Below are positions 23,100-31,674 of a DNA stretch of 36,161 nt, piece after piece. The notes under the pieces are model-generated. The model saw nothing but the letters and a program-made list of their open reading frames with translations, was not told where the DNA came from and did no database searches. Origin of the DNA: Flavobacteriales bacterium (lineage in GTDB: Bacteria > Bacteroidota > Bacteroidia > Flavobacteriales > TMED113); NCBI GenBank assembly GCA_002722215.1, contig PBKX01000020.1:24875-61035 (forward strand). The letters are read 5' to 3'. How positions within the stretch are numbered: the first letter of the stretch is position 1; every line of letters begins with the position of its first letter. The translations under genes and the position numbers were made by a program.

Positions 23100-26000
23100 A
23101 TGAAAAAATATATTTTACTTTTCACAATTATTGCCTTCAACTTATTATATAGCCAGATTGACTATGAAACACAAATTCAGCCTATTTTTAACACCAATTG
23201 TGTGGACTGTTATTCAAATGGAGCGACATATACAGGGGGAATAGAACTCACAAGTTATGACGATTTAATGGCTGGCGGATATAATACTGACGCCACAAAT
23301 GTATTAACAGTTCTTGAAGACTACATCATTACTGGATATATGCCAGCTTGGGGAGAAGAACCTCTCAATGTGGAAGATATAGAATTAATTAGCCAATGGG
23401 TTGCTGAAGGAGGTAATCCTTCAGCCGGAGGAGATGGATGCATCTTGTCAGATGGCACTGTAGTTGAGAATAACTGGTATGGTTATGACACAGGAGACAA
23501 TTGGTGCAATACATGTTTTTGTGAAAATAATATACTTTTTTGTACTGAATATGATTGTTTAAGTGGAGGTAATGAATGCACACTATCAGATGGAACGGTA
23601 GTACCCAATGGCTGGTTTGGTGATGGTGTCGGAGATAATTGGTGCAATACATGTTTTTGTGAAGGGGGAATGCTATCATGTACTGAGCTGTGGTGTGGTG
23701 ACGAATTAGGAACATGTATAGATGATGATGGGAATGAATACTTTGATGGAGATATGCTTTGGGTCGATGAATGTACTTATTATGTGTGTGAAGACCTTAC
23801 TAATGATTGGCCCTCTGGGAACGATCCAGTATGGTCAGGACCAATTACTATTGACGATTGTTTAGACTGTACAGTAGACCTAGATGAAGATGGCATATGT
23901 GAAGATGATTGTGGAGATGATATGCCTACTGTAATTTTTGACTGTGCATGCTCTTTTTTCAATCCTTATACATATACTGTATTTGAAACAACTATTAATG
24001 AAGAATATTGTGAAATATGGGAAGAATGTTATTGTGAATGCATCAATGATGTAAATGAAAATGGAATTTGTGACGAAGAGGAAGAGACCGGTGATGATTG
24101 TTGTATCAATCCTGAATGGATTAATCCATTTTCAATATGTCCTATGATTTGGCAACCTGTAATAGGATGTGATGGATTCATGTATGAAAATAGTTGTGAA
24201 GCAGAAGCATCAGGTGTGACAAGTTGGATAGATGATTCCACTGGAGAAGAAACAGTATTATCATGGGACTGTGAAACAACGGAATGTCTAGCTGTATTAG
24301 ATCCTGCATGCATCTATATAACTGTATGGGATCCTGTTTGTGGTTGTGATGGTGTCACATATAGCAATTCTTCAGAGGCATTTTGTAATAATATTTTTGA
24401 ATATACTACAGGTGAATGTGGAGAAAATGATGAAGGATGCTGGGATAATGAGGATTTTTATTGCATAGGCTGTGAAATTATAATAGATAATTGCAATTAT
24501 TACGAATGCTTAGAAGGAAGTATATGGTCTGAATTAATAACAATACCAGACTGTGTTGTAGGTGAAATTATAGGGTGCACTGATGAAAACGCATGTAACT
24601 ATATGCCGTCAGCCACTATTGAGGATGGTTCTTGTGTTTATGAAGGAGACCCTGAATGTGAGGATTGTGGAACAGTATTAAATTTCAATAATTATGGAGA
24701 TAATGAATATTTTTCAGATACATATTATGCTCCTCCGGGACTAATAATCACAATTAATTTTAGTGGATCCACAGAATCATGCTGTGACCATGTGTATGTA
24801 AATGGAGTTGAATATGATGGAATACTAGATGGAGTGGTCATTGGTGATGAAGTCTTAGAAGTTGAATGGACAACTGATAGCAGCGTCAATTCAGCAAGTG
24901 GCTATGGATGGTCTGCAGAATTAATCTGTGAAGAAGCAATAGAAGGATGTACAGAACCATATGCCGAAAATTATAATCCTGATGCGAATACAGATGATGG
25001 ATCATGTATATTAGATTGCACATACTTACTCACATATGATTCATATATTGATTTAAATTATGACAACTCTGTATCTAATTATTATTGCAACTACTATGTC
25101 TCAAACGGCACTTACACAATAGAACAGGCAGAAAGTTATGGTTATAACTGTGATTGCGTAATACTTGGCTGCACAGACCCAGAAGCATTAAATTATGATG
25201 AAGAAGCATTTATTAATGATTGCTCATGTATATATGAAGAAAATTGCACTTCTATTAGCGTAACAGGAGGATCATATCCAACAGAAGTATCATGGGAAAT
25301 AGAAAATGAAAATGGAGATATTGTTTCAAGTGGTGGAGCACCATATTGTGACAACTTCTGCTTTGAAGATGGTTGTTATACTGTTAATATGAATGATTCG
25401 TACGGAGATGGATGGAATAATGCTGTCTTAAGTATAGGTGATTATGATTACACTTTTACTACAGGATACTCTGCCATAGCGCCATTTGGATATAATAACG
25501 ATGATTGTATCATTGAAGGGTGTACAAATTCTTTAGCCGACAATTATAATGAAGAAGCAAACTATGATGATGGCTCTTGTGAATATGGGTGTGAGTATTT
25601 ATTAACATATGAATCATACATGGAATTAAATTATGACAATTCAGTATCCAATTACTATTGTGCTTATTATTTTGAGTTAGGATATTATACAATAGAATAT
25701 ATGGAAGAAACATTAGGTTATAATTGTGACTGTGTATTAGTAGGCTGTACAGACCCAGAAGCAACAAATTATGATGAAGAAGCATTTTTAGATGATTGCT
25801 CTTGCATCTACGAAAATGATTGCCCTTCAATTTCTTTTAATACAACAGATTCAAGCCTAGGGTGGTCGATTAATGATATGGATGGAGAAACAGTATTGTC
25901 ATATAATAATAGCGGACAAGAAATGGGTGGCTATTGTGGGAATTTCTGTTTTGAAGATGGATGTTACATCATCAATATGACTTCAACATGGGGAGGAGGA

Positions 26001-26822
26001 TGGTACCAAACCACACTAGATATTGGAAATGAGTCCTTCACACTACTAAATGGTAGTGAAGGAATAGAAGCATTTGCCTATAACACAGAAATAAATTGTG
26101 AAATTGGCTGTACTGATCCTGACGCATCGAATTACAATGAAAATGCTATTCTAGATGATGGGTCATGTGTAGTTTTTGGTTGTACAATCACATCAGCATG
26201 CAACTACGATCCTGAAGCAACAGCATTTGATGGTAGTTGTTATTACTGTTATATGGATGATTGCAACACATATCCTATTGAGTCTTATGATTGTGAAGGA
26301 AATTGTGTAGATGAAGATCAAGATGGCATATGTGACAATGAAGAAATGATAGGATGTATGGATGAAAATGGATGCAATTATGACCCTAATGCAACGGAGG
26401 AAGGTGATTGTATTTATCCTGAACAGTATTATGATTGCGATGGAAACTGCATTAATGACATGGATACTGATTTAGTATGTAATGAAATGGATAATTGTCC
26501 AACCATATACAATCCTAATCAAGAAGACTTTAATAATGATGGGATTGGTGATGCCTGTGATGGAATTAGCCTGGACGAAGATAATAATTTTGAATGGCAA
26601 ATATATCCAAATCCATTTTCAGAATATACCACTATTCAATTTACAAATCATACAAATAAAGAAGTACAAATTCAAATTATTAGCTTATCTGGGAAAATCA
26701 TTTATAATACAAGTACAGTAACAAATGAGCATATTATTGCAAATAATTTTTCCGCTGGATATTATATTATCCAATTAAAATCTGATCAGACTGTATTGAG
26801 GGAAGTATTAATTGTTGAATAA
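23100..26822 (+). CDS. Cysteine-rich multidomain secreted protein with T9SS sorting domain
   Basis: A protein of 1240 aa from ATG 23100 (signal peptide MKKYILLFTIIAFNLLYSQ). Domains in order: a cytochrome-c-like domain (about 20-108; YETQIQPIFNTNCVDCY, where the haem motif reads CXXCY at 34-38, with M81 as possible distal ligand); two pacifastin/VWC-like modules (114-153 and 160-199; CNTCFC, then CTEYDC or CTELWC); acidic Cys-rich spacer; two Kazal-like modules (about 335-382 and 396-440; DPVCGCDGVTYSN); eight repeats of type GCTDxxAxNY...DGSC starting at 492, 616, 690, 807, 882, 1003, 1027 and 1085; a CUB-like segment (about 520-610); two 191-residue tandem copies (from 640); a thrombospondin type 3 repeat (1131-1154); and a type A sorting domain (1166-1240, WQIYPNPFSEYTTIQF). 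It should be exported by the type IX system and held on the surface or released. The net charge is strongly acidic. Function is unknown. Confidence 0.9.
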   Translation: MKKYILLFTIIAFNLLYSQIDYETQIQPIFNTNCVDCYSNGATYTGGIELTSYDDLMAGGYNTDATNVLTVLEDYIITGYMPAWGEEPLNVEDIELISQWVAEGGNPSAGGDGCILSDGTVVENNWYGYDTGDNWCNTCFCENNILFCTEYDCLSGGNECTLSDGTVVPNGWFGDGVGDNWCNTCFCEGGMLSCTELWCGDELGTCIDDDGNEYFDGDMLWVDECTYYVCEDLTNDWPSGNDPVWSGPITIDDCLDCTVDLDEDGICEDDCGDDMPTVIFDCACSFFNPYTYTVFETTINEEYCEIWEECYCECINDVNENGICDEEEETGDDCCINPEWINPFSICPMIWQPVIGCDGFMYENSCEAEASGVTSWIDDSTGEETVLSWDCETTECLAVLDPACIYITVWDPVCGCDGVTYSNSSEAFCNNIFEYTTGECGENDEGCWDNEDFYCIGCEIIIDNCNYYECLEGSIWSELITIPDCVVGEIIGCTDENACNYMPSATIEDGSCVYEGDPECEDCGTVLNFNNYGDNEYFSDTYYAPPGLIITINFSGSTESCCDHVYVNGVEYDGILDGVVIGDEVLEVEWTTDSSVNSASGYGWSAELICEEAIEGCTEPYAENYNPDANTDDGSCILDCTYLLTYDSYIDLNYDNSVSNYYCNYYVSNGTYTIEQAESYGYNCDCVILGCTDPEALNYDEEAFINDCSCIYEENCTSISVTGGSYPTEVSWEIENENGDIVSSGGAPYCDNFCFEDGCYTVNMNDSYGDGWNNAVLSIGDYDYTFTTGYSAIAPFGYNNDDCIIEGCTNSLADNYNEEANYDDGSCEYGCEYLLTYESYMELNYDNSVSNYYCAYYFELGYYTIEYMEETLGYNCDCVLVGCTDPEATNYDEEAFLDDCSCIYENDCPSISFNTTDSSLGWSINDMDGETVLSYNNSGQEMGGYCGNFCFEDGCYIINMTSTWGGGWYQTTLDIGNESFTLLNGSEGIEAFAYNTEINCEIGCTDPDASNYNENAILDDGSCVVFGCTITSACNYDPEATAFDGSCYYCYMDDCNTYPIESYDCEGNCVDEDQDGICDNEEMIGCMDENGCNYDPNATEEGDCIYPEQYYDCDGNCINDMDTDLVCNEMDNCPTIYNPNQEDFNNDGIGDACDGISLDEDNNFEWQIYPNPFSEYTTIQFTNHTNKEVQIQIISLSGKIIYNTSTVTNEHIIANNFSAGYYIIQLKSDQTVLREVLIVE
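23439..23696 (+). repeat. Two tandem pacifastin/VWC-like modules
   Basis: Two 40-residue copies starting 138 bases apart (23439-23558 and 23577-23696), each beginning C-x-LSDGTVV and ending in CNTCFC, then CT-x3-C. The bases around ATTGGTGCAATACATG are identical in both copies (near 23499 and 23637), which points to recent duplication or gene conversion. The cysteine spacing matches the pacifastin inhibitor pattern C-N-x-C-x-C...C-T-x3-C, also shared by some VWC domains. Confidence 0.7.
25017..26175 (+). repeat. Tandem duplication of a ~191-residue module
   Basis: Copy one runs 25017-25589 and copy two 25590 to about 26175 inside the cysteine-rich gene. Both begin C-x-YLLTY-x-SY, share NYDNSVSNYYC, YNCDC, GCTDPEA, DDCSCIY or NDCSCIY, an FCFEDGCY motif and a GDGWN or GGGWY loop, and finish with GCT...DGSC. 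The copies differ mainly in surface loops. Confidence 0.85.
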
Positions 26823-26826
26823 AATA

Positions 26827-26855
26827 AAAGGGGAAGGATTTTATCCTTCCCCTTT
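26827..26855. terminator. Bidirectional terminator between the T9SS gene and rsmG
   Basis: A perfect 13-base-pair stem (AAAGGGGAAGGAT with ATCCTTCCCCTTT) and a TTT loop, with an A-rich left flank and T-rich right flank, so it can stop transcription from both sides. It lies 5 bases after the T9SS gene stop and its last two bases belong to the rsmG stop codon. Confidence 0.9.
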
Positions 26856-27477
26856 ATTTCGATAAATAAATAATTTTCTTTTCGATAAAAAAGTCTTCTT
26901 GAAAGAAATCACTAATTTGATACTGTAAAACCGGAAAGTGAATATTTGCTATTTCATCTTTCAAGTCACCACCTTTTAAACAAATTAAGCCATTTTGAAA
27001 ATCATGGTTGTGTTCATCACATATTTTATCTTTTGTCCAACTAATTAATTTATCTAATCTAGCAACAGCTCTGACAAAAATAAAATGAAATTGATCATCT
27101 ATATTCTCTGCTCTTTGGTTTAAAATAGTGACATTTTTTAATTTTAAATCTTTAACAATGTTAGCAACAACATCAGTTTTTTTAGTAATGGAATCTACTA
27201 AATAAAAATTAACATCTGGAAACATAATAGCAAGCGGTATCCCTGGAAAACCTCCTCCAGTACCAAGATCCATTATATTTGTGCCTAAATGAAAAGAAAA
27301 CACTTTACAGATAGAAAGGGAATGTAAAACATGTCTTTCATAAAAATATTGAAAATCTTTTCTAGAAATAAGATTTACCTTTTGATTCCAAAAAGAATAA
27401 ACATCAATTAATTGATAGATCTTTTCACGTTGATATTCGGATAAATCAAAATACTTATCTACTATAGTTTTATTCAT
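26854..27477 (-). CDS. rsmG: 16S rRNA (guanine(527)-N7)-methyltransferase RsmG
   Basis: A protein of 207 aa that methylates G527 in the 530 loop of 16S rRNA with SAM; in other bacteria its loss gives low-level streptomycin resistance. Family marks are FWNQKVNLISRKDFQYFYER, LHSLSI, the SAM motif DLGTGGGFPGIPLAI (70-84), DSITKKTDVV and FVRAVARLDKL. The length is normal (E. coli 207 aa). The gene diverges from tgt. Its last codon lies within the bidirectional terminator stem. It is separate from gidA/mnmG, its usual partner in Proteobacteria. Confidence 0.95.
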   Translation of the reverse strand: MNKTIVDKYFDLSEYQREKIYQLIDVYSFWNQKVNLISRKDFQYFYERHVLHSLSICKVFSFHLGTNIMDLGTGGGFPGIPLAIMFPDVNFYLVDSITKKTDVVANIVKDLKLKNVTILNQRAENIDDQFHFIFVRAVARLDKLISWTKDKICDEHNHDFQNGLICLKGGDLKDEIANIHFPVLQYQISDFFQEDFFIEKKIIYLSK

Positions 27478-27536
27478 TGGATTATTATTATTCTCAATAA
27501 TAATGAAATTCTATTATATTTATGAAAATGAATGTT

Positions 27537-28667
27537 ATGAAATTTAAAATTAAATCTAGAGACTCGCATTCAAAAGCAAGAACAGGTGAAGTTAAATTAG
27601 ATAGAGGTATAATTAATACACCGATATTTATGCCTGTAGGAACACTAGGAACTGTACGGGGAGTTCATCAATCTGAACTTTTAAATGACATAAATTCAGA
27701 AATTATTCTAGGCAATACATATCACTTATACTTAAGGCCAAAATTAGAAGTAATTAAAAAAGCAAACGGTTTACACAACTTTATTAACTACCATAAACCT
27801 ATTTTGACAGATAGTGGAGGATATCAAGTATACTCATTGTCAGAAAAGAGGAAGATCAATGAAGATGGTGTGCGTTTTCAATCTCATATAGATGGATCTT
27901 ACCATTTTTTTAACCCAGAAAATGTCATAGATATTCAACGCGAAATTGGTGCAGATATCATTATGGCTTTTGATGAATGTACACCTTATCCTTGTGAATA
28001 TAATTATGTAAAAAAATCCATGAATCTAACACATCGATGGCTAAAAAGATGTAAAAAAAGATTTAATGAAACAAAAGAACTATATAATTATAAACAAATA
28101 CTATTACCAATCATACAAGGTGGCACATATAAAGATTTAAGAAAAATTTCGGCACAAGAAATAGCTTCACATGATTTTCCCGCAAATGCGATTGGAGGAT
28201 TATCAGTAGGAGAACCTCATCAGGAAATGTATGAAATGACGGATGTGGTTACAGATATACTACCTGTCGAAAAACCACGTTATTTAATGGGGGTTGGGAC
28301 ACCTAGTAATTTGTTAGAAAATATATCACTAGGGATTGATATGTTTGACTGTGTTATGCCAACCAGAAATGCAAGAAATGGTTTATTATATACATTAAAT
28401 GGCACAATTAACATAAAAAATAAAAAATGGGAAAAAGATTTTACCGCAATAGATGAAAATGGCACAACGCACGTAGACAATCAATATAGCAAAGCATATT
28501 TGAGACATTTAATGATGTCAAAAGAAATCTTAGGAAAACAAATTGCTAGTATTCATAACTTAGGATTTTATTTAAATCTAATGAAAATCACAAGAGAAAA
28601 AATTAATGATGGAACATTTTACGAATGGAAAGAAAAAATGACCAAACAATTAGATCAAAGGCTATAG
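27537..28667 (+). CDS. tgt: Queuine tRNA-ribosyltransferase (tRNA-guanine transglycosylase)
   Basis: A protein of 376 aa from ATG 27537 (ATGs at 27522 and 27528 would add five or three residues; the family's conserved start MKF-x-I-x-x-x-D supports 27537). It exchanges guanine 34 of GUN-anticodon tRNAs for preQ1 in queuosine synthesis. FMPVGTLGTVRGV, ILTDSGGYQVYSL (general acid/base Asp92), IIQGGTYKDLR, GGLSVGEP and MFDCVMPTRNARNG (nucleophile Asp) are all present. The C-terminal zinc site, normally CxCxxC plus a later His, reads IDENGTTHVDNQYSKAYLRH: the three cysteines are gone while the surrounding residues and the IASIHNLGFYL end are kept. I believe this is shared by many Bacteroidota enzymes. 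The stop codon abuts the LptF/G start, a conserved pairing in the phylum. Confidence 0.95.
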   Translation: MKFKIKSRDSHSKARTGEVKLDRGIINTPIFMPVGTLGTVRGVHQSELLNDINSEIILGNTYHLYLRPKLEVIKKANGLHNFINYHKPILTDSGGYQVYSLSEKRKINEDGVRFQSHIDGSYHFFNPENVIDIQREIGADIIMAFDECTPYPCEYNYVKKSMNLTHRWLKRCKKRFNETKELYNYKQILLPIIQGGTYKDLRKISAQEIASHDFPANAIGGLSVGEPHQEMYEMTDVVTDILPVEKPRYLMGVGTPSNLLENISLGIDMFDCVMPTRNARNGLLYTLNGTINIKNKKWEKDFTAIDENGTTHVDNQYSKAYLRHLMMSKEILGKQIASIHNLGFYLNLMKITREKINDGTFYEWKEKMTKQLDQRL

Positions 28668-29744
28668 ATGAAGAAATTTGATTACTATATAATAAAACAT
28701 TTTTTATATACATTCGGGCTAGCAATATCATTGATATTATCGATTGCCGTAATATTCGATTTTTCAGAGAAAATTGACAACTTTATAGACCATCAAGCAC
28801 CTACAAATTTAATTGTTAGTGATTACTATATGAACTTTATAATTCACTATGGAGTTCTTTTTAGCGGATTAATCACATTTATTTCTGTGATTTTTTTCAC
28901 ATCAAGAATGAGTGAAAAAAATGAAATTATTGCACTTTACAATAATCAAATTAGTCCTGCACGGATTCTCATTCCTTATATGATTAGCGCATTATTTATT
29001 TTCTTTCCAAACATTTATTTTCAAAATTCATTTTTACCAAAAAAAAATGAATCTAGATTGGATTTTGAAAATAAATATATCAAAAACAAAGATGTATTTA
29101 GAGAAAAGAAATTACATAAACAAATTGATGAAAATACATTTATTTTTATCAATAATTATGATGTGAAAAATGAAAAAGGGTATAATTTTGATATTCAAAA
29201 ATTTGACAAAAATAAAATACTAGAAAAAATATCAGGTACTAATATAATTTGGCAAAAAAAAGAGCAAAAATGGCTCATAAAAAATTTCACTAGCAAAAGG
29301 ATTAATTCAAATAATCAAATTAATATTGAGAAAGGAAAACAGAAATTAATTGGATTAAATATAAATCCAACACAAATGTTCCAACAAAATAGATCTGTAA
29401 AATCTATGAATTTCCAAGAATTAAAACAATTTATTTTAAATGAAAAGAATAGAGGAAATGAATTTTTACCTATTTACCAAATTGAACAACATGAAAGATT
29501 TTCATATTCATTTTCTATTTTCATCTTCACAATCCTAGGTTTTTTAATCTCAAATAAAAAAAACAGAGGTGGATTAGGATACAAGCTGACAGCAGGAATT
29601 GCAATTTGTTTTTTATATATATTCCTTATGAAATTTGCCATAACATTTACGATTAATAGTAGTATCCCTGCATTTATTACTGTTTGGTCTCCAAATATAT
29701 TGTTTCTAATACTTTCGTTAGCTTTATTCAAAAAATTAACTTGA
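28668..29744 (+). CDS. LptF/LptG family permease (LPS export)
   Basis: A protein of 358 aa with the YjgP/YjgQ topology: three N-terminal membrane helices (about 12-34, 50-75 and 98-118), a periplasmic beta-jellyroll domain (about 125-265), and three C-terminal helices (about 280-355). The start KKFDYYIIKHFLYTFGLAIS is typical. Together with LptB and a second permease it extracts LPS from the inner membrane and passes it to the LptC-A bridge. LptF and LptG cannot be told apart here. ATG follows directly on the tgt stop with no spacer, so the pair is co-transcribed. The 3' end overlaps the convergent ispE by 9 bases. Confidence 0.92.
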   Translation: MKKFDYYIIKHFLYTFGLAISLILSIAVIFDFSEKIDNFIDHQAPTNLIVSDYYMNFIIHYGVLFSGLITFISVIFFTSRMSEKNEIIALYNNQISPARILIPYMISALFIFFPNIYFQNSFLPKKNESRLDFENKYIKNKDVFREKKLHKQIDENTFIFINNYDVKNEKGYNFDIQKFDKNKILEKISGTNIIWQKKEQKWLIKNFTSKRINSNNQINIEKGKQKLIGLNINPTQMFQQNRSVKSMNFQELKQFILNEKNRGNEFLPIYQIEQHERFSYSFSIFIFTILGFLISNKKNRGGLGYKLTAGIAICFLYIFLMKFAITFTINSSIPAFITVWSPNILFLILSLALFKKLT

Positions 29745-30551
29745 CAAAGAGCCTTTCCAAAACCAACAATTAGATCTTGCATGAATTCTTGGCTCATGGT
29801 CAAATATACCATAAATAGCAGACCCAGATCCAGTCATGCTCGCATAGAGAGCACCTTCGGAATACAAATAACTTTTAATTTTTTTTAATTCAGGATATAT
29901 AGAAAATGTGACCTGCTCAAGATCATTAATTAAATCCCTTTTCCAAACAACATGATTAGGATTAAAGTCAAGTTGACCTCCTATATCTGCTTGTAATGTA
30001 TATTTTTCAAAAACCTCCTTCGTCGAACAATGTATCTGAGGCTTAAAAACGACAATGTAATAATCTTTAAAAGAAAAACTAATAGGTTTTATAACATCTC
30101 CGATGCTAGACACTTTACTAAAACAATTAAAAATAAAAAATGGACAATCACTACCTAGAGTCATGGAGTAATCCAAAAGTTGTGATTGATTTAACTTTAA
30201 ATCAAATAATTTATTTAATAAAATTAACATGAAAGTAGCATCCGAAGATCCACCTCCCATTCCAGCACCAAAAGGAATATTTTTATGTAAATGTATTTTT
30301 ACAGGGCCTATTAAAAAATCCTTTTTTAATAAATTATAAGCTCTAATCACTAAGTCGTTTGTTATTTGATTAGCGTTTAATCCGGAATAAGTAATCTGAG
30401 TTTCTACTGTATTGTCAGGAACCAAATTTACCTCTAGTATATCAAAAATAGGTATTGGTAAAAAAAAAGAATCAATATTATGAAAATGATCTTTCCGTTT
30501 AGATAAAATTTTTAATCCTAAATTAATTTTTGCATTTGGATAACAAATCAT
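29736..30551 (-). CDS. ispE: 4-diphosphocytidyl-2-C-methyl-D-erythritol kinase
   Basis: A protein of 271 aa of the GHMP kinase family that phosphorylates CDP-ME in the MEP route to isoprenoids. Marks are the N-terminal PNAKINLGLKILSKRKDHFH (catalytic Lys8), the ATP-binding loop PFGAGMGGGSSDA (93-105), LGSDCPFFI with catalytic Asp135, and the C-terminal MTGSGSAIYGIF. The length is slightly below the E. coli enzyme (283 aa) and normal for Bacteroidota. It supplies undecaprenyl phosphate for cell-wall and glycan synthesis and quinone tails. It diverges from accA across an 81-base gap and converges on the LptF/G gene. Confidence 0.95.
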   Translation of the reverse strand: MICYPNAKINLGLKILSKRKDHFHNIDSFFLPIPIFDILEVNLVPDNTVETQITYSGLNANQITNDLVIRAYNLLKKDFLIGPVKIHLHKNIPFGAGMGGGSSDATFMLILLNKLFDLKLNQSQLLDYSMTLGSDCPFFIFNCFSKVSSIGDVIKPISFSFKDYYIVVFKPQIHCSTKEVFEKYTLQADIGGQLDFNPNHVVWKRDLINDLEQVTFSIYPELKKIKSYLYSEGALYASMTGSGSAIYGIFDHEPRIHARSNCWFWKGSLSS

Positions 30552-30604
30552 AAAATATAAAATTAAATAACTAAATTAAGTTATTAATATTTTTAAGTAA
30601 AATA

Positions 30605-30612
30605 TATATTTG
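30605..30612 (+). promoter_or_regulatory. -7 promoter box (TATATTTG) of accA
   Basis: An exact TANNTTTG match with a 20-base gap to ATG 30633, in the divergent ispE-accA region. No clear TTG -33 partner is seen. Confidence 0.5.
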
Positions 30613-30632
30613 CATATATATATCAAAAAATT

Positions 30633-31586
30633 ATGGAATATTTAGATTTTGAATTACCTATTAAAGAGTTAATAGACCAACTAGAAAAAACAGTGGAAAT
30701 TGGTAAAGAGACAAAATCCAATGTTAATGATTTAAAAAAGGAAATTACATTAAAAATAAAAGCCAAAAAAAAAGAAATATATACTAATCTCACACCATGG
30801 CAAATTGTTCAATTATCAAGACACCCAAATAGGCCTTATACACTAGATTATATAGAAAATCTTACTGAAAATAATTTTATAGAATTACATGGTGACAGAA
30901 ATTTTAAAGATGATAAAGCCATGATTGGAGGCTGGGGTACAATTAATAATCAAACATTTATGTTAATTGGTCAGCAAAAAGGGAAAAACACAAAAAGTAG
31001 ACAATATAGAAACTTTGGTATGGCTAACCCGGAAGGATATAGAAAAGCTCTTAGATTAATGAAAATGGCTGAAAAATTCAATAAACCCATTATCACATTT
31101 ATAGATACTCCTGGTGCATACCCGGGATTAGAGGCTGAAGCTAGAGGACAAGGAGAAGCTATTGCGAGAAATATATATGAAATGATTCAACTAAAAGTTC
31201 CGATTTTATGTTGTATTATTGGCGAAGGAGCATCGGGTGGGGCATTAGGAATTGGTGTTGGAGATAAAATCATGATGCTAGAGAATACTTGGTATTCCGT
31301 CATTTCCCCAGAAAGTTGTTCTTCAATACTCTGGAGAAATTGGGATAATAAAGAATTGGCGGCGGAAGCACTAAAACTTACTCCAAAAGATATGTTGAAA
31401 AATAAATTAATTGATATCATTATAAAAGAACCTATTGGTGGAGCTCATAATAACCCACAACAAGTTTATGACAACATTAAATTAGAAATCCATCATCAAA
31501 CTGAACAATTATTAAATACAAATCCTGAAAAAAGAATCCAACAGAGAATAAATAAATTTTCAAAAATGGGTATATATAGTGATTAA
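30633..31586 (+). CDS. accA: Acetyl-CoA carboxylase carboxyltransferase subunit alpha
   Basis: A protein of 317 aa that, with AccD, moves CO2 from carboxybiotin to acetyl-CoA to give malonyl-CoA for fatty acid synthesis. The N-terminal helical region ([20 protein letters not shown]) is followed by [50 protein letters not shown] and [20 protein letters not shown], then the oxyanion-hole loop [12 protein letters not shown] (197-208) and the [18 protein letters not shown] stretch. The length is that of the E. coli protein (319 aa). dnaB follows 88 bases later on the same strand; the order accA, dnaB and then the cysteine-elbow protein is, as I recall, conserved in Flavobacteriia. Confidence 0.96.
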   Translation: MEYLDFELPIKELIDQLEKTVEIGKETKSNVNDLKKEITLKIKAKKKEIYTNLTPWQIVQLSRHPNRPYTLDYIENLTENNFIELHGDRNFKDDKAMIGGWGTINNQTFMLIGQQKGKNTKSRQYRNFGMANPEGYRKALRLMKMAEKFNKPIITFIDTPGAYPGLEAEARGQGEAIARNIYEMIQLKVPILCCIIGEGASGGALGIGVGDKIMMLENTWYSVISPESCSSILWRNWDNKELAAEALKLTPKDMLKNKLIDIIIKEPIGGAHNNPQQVYDNIKLEIHHQTEQLLNTNPEKRIQQRINKFSKMGIYSD

Positions 31587-31674
31587 TCCCCGATTATAAA
31601 TTATATTTACAATACAAATATATTCATAGCATATTACGTAAGAATTCAACCCCTATTCAATTAAATTTTGCTTA

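Noticed and set aside
25510-25830. 106-codon minus-strand frame, rich in His, Leu and Asn, under the cysteine-rich gene
   Set aside because: Its composition is the reverse reading of repetitive Asp/Tyr/Cys codons. Similar shadows occur at 23389-23715 and 24029-24313.
24573-26400. Regularly recurring short motifs that could suggest a CRISPR array
   Set aside because: The repeats are in frame, diverged at DNA level, unevenly spaced and encode the GCTDxxAxNY protein motif. There are no identical direct repeats with unique spacers and no cas genes.
26482-26721. 79-codon plus-strand frame inside the T9SS sorting domain region
   Set aside because: Out-of-frame shadow of the TSP3 repeat and sorting domain, without its own start signals or recognisable content.
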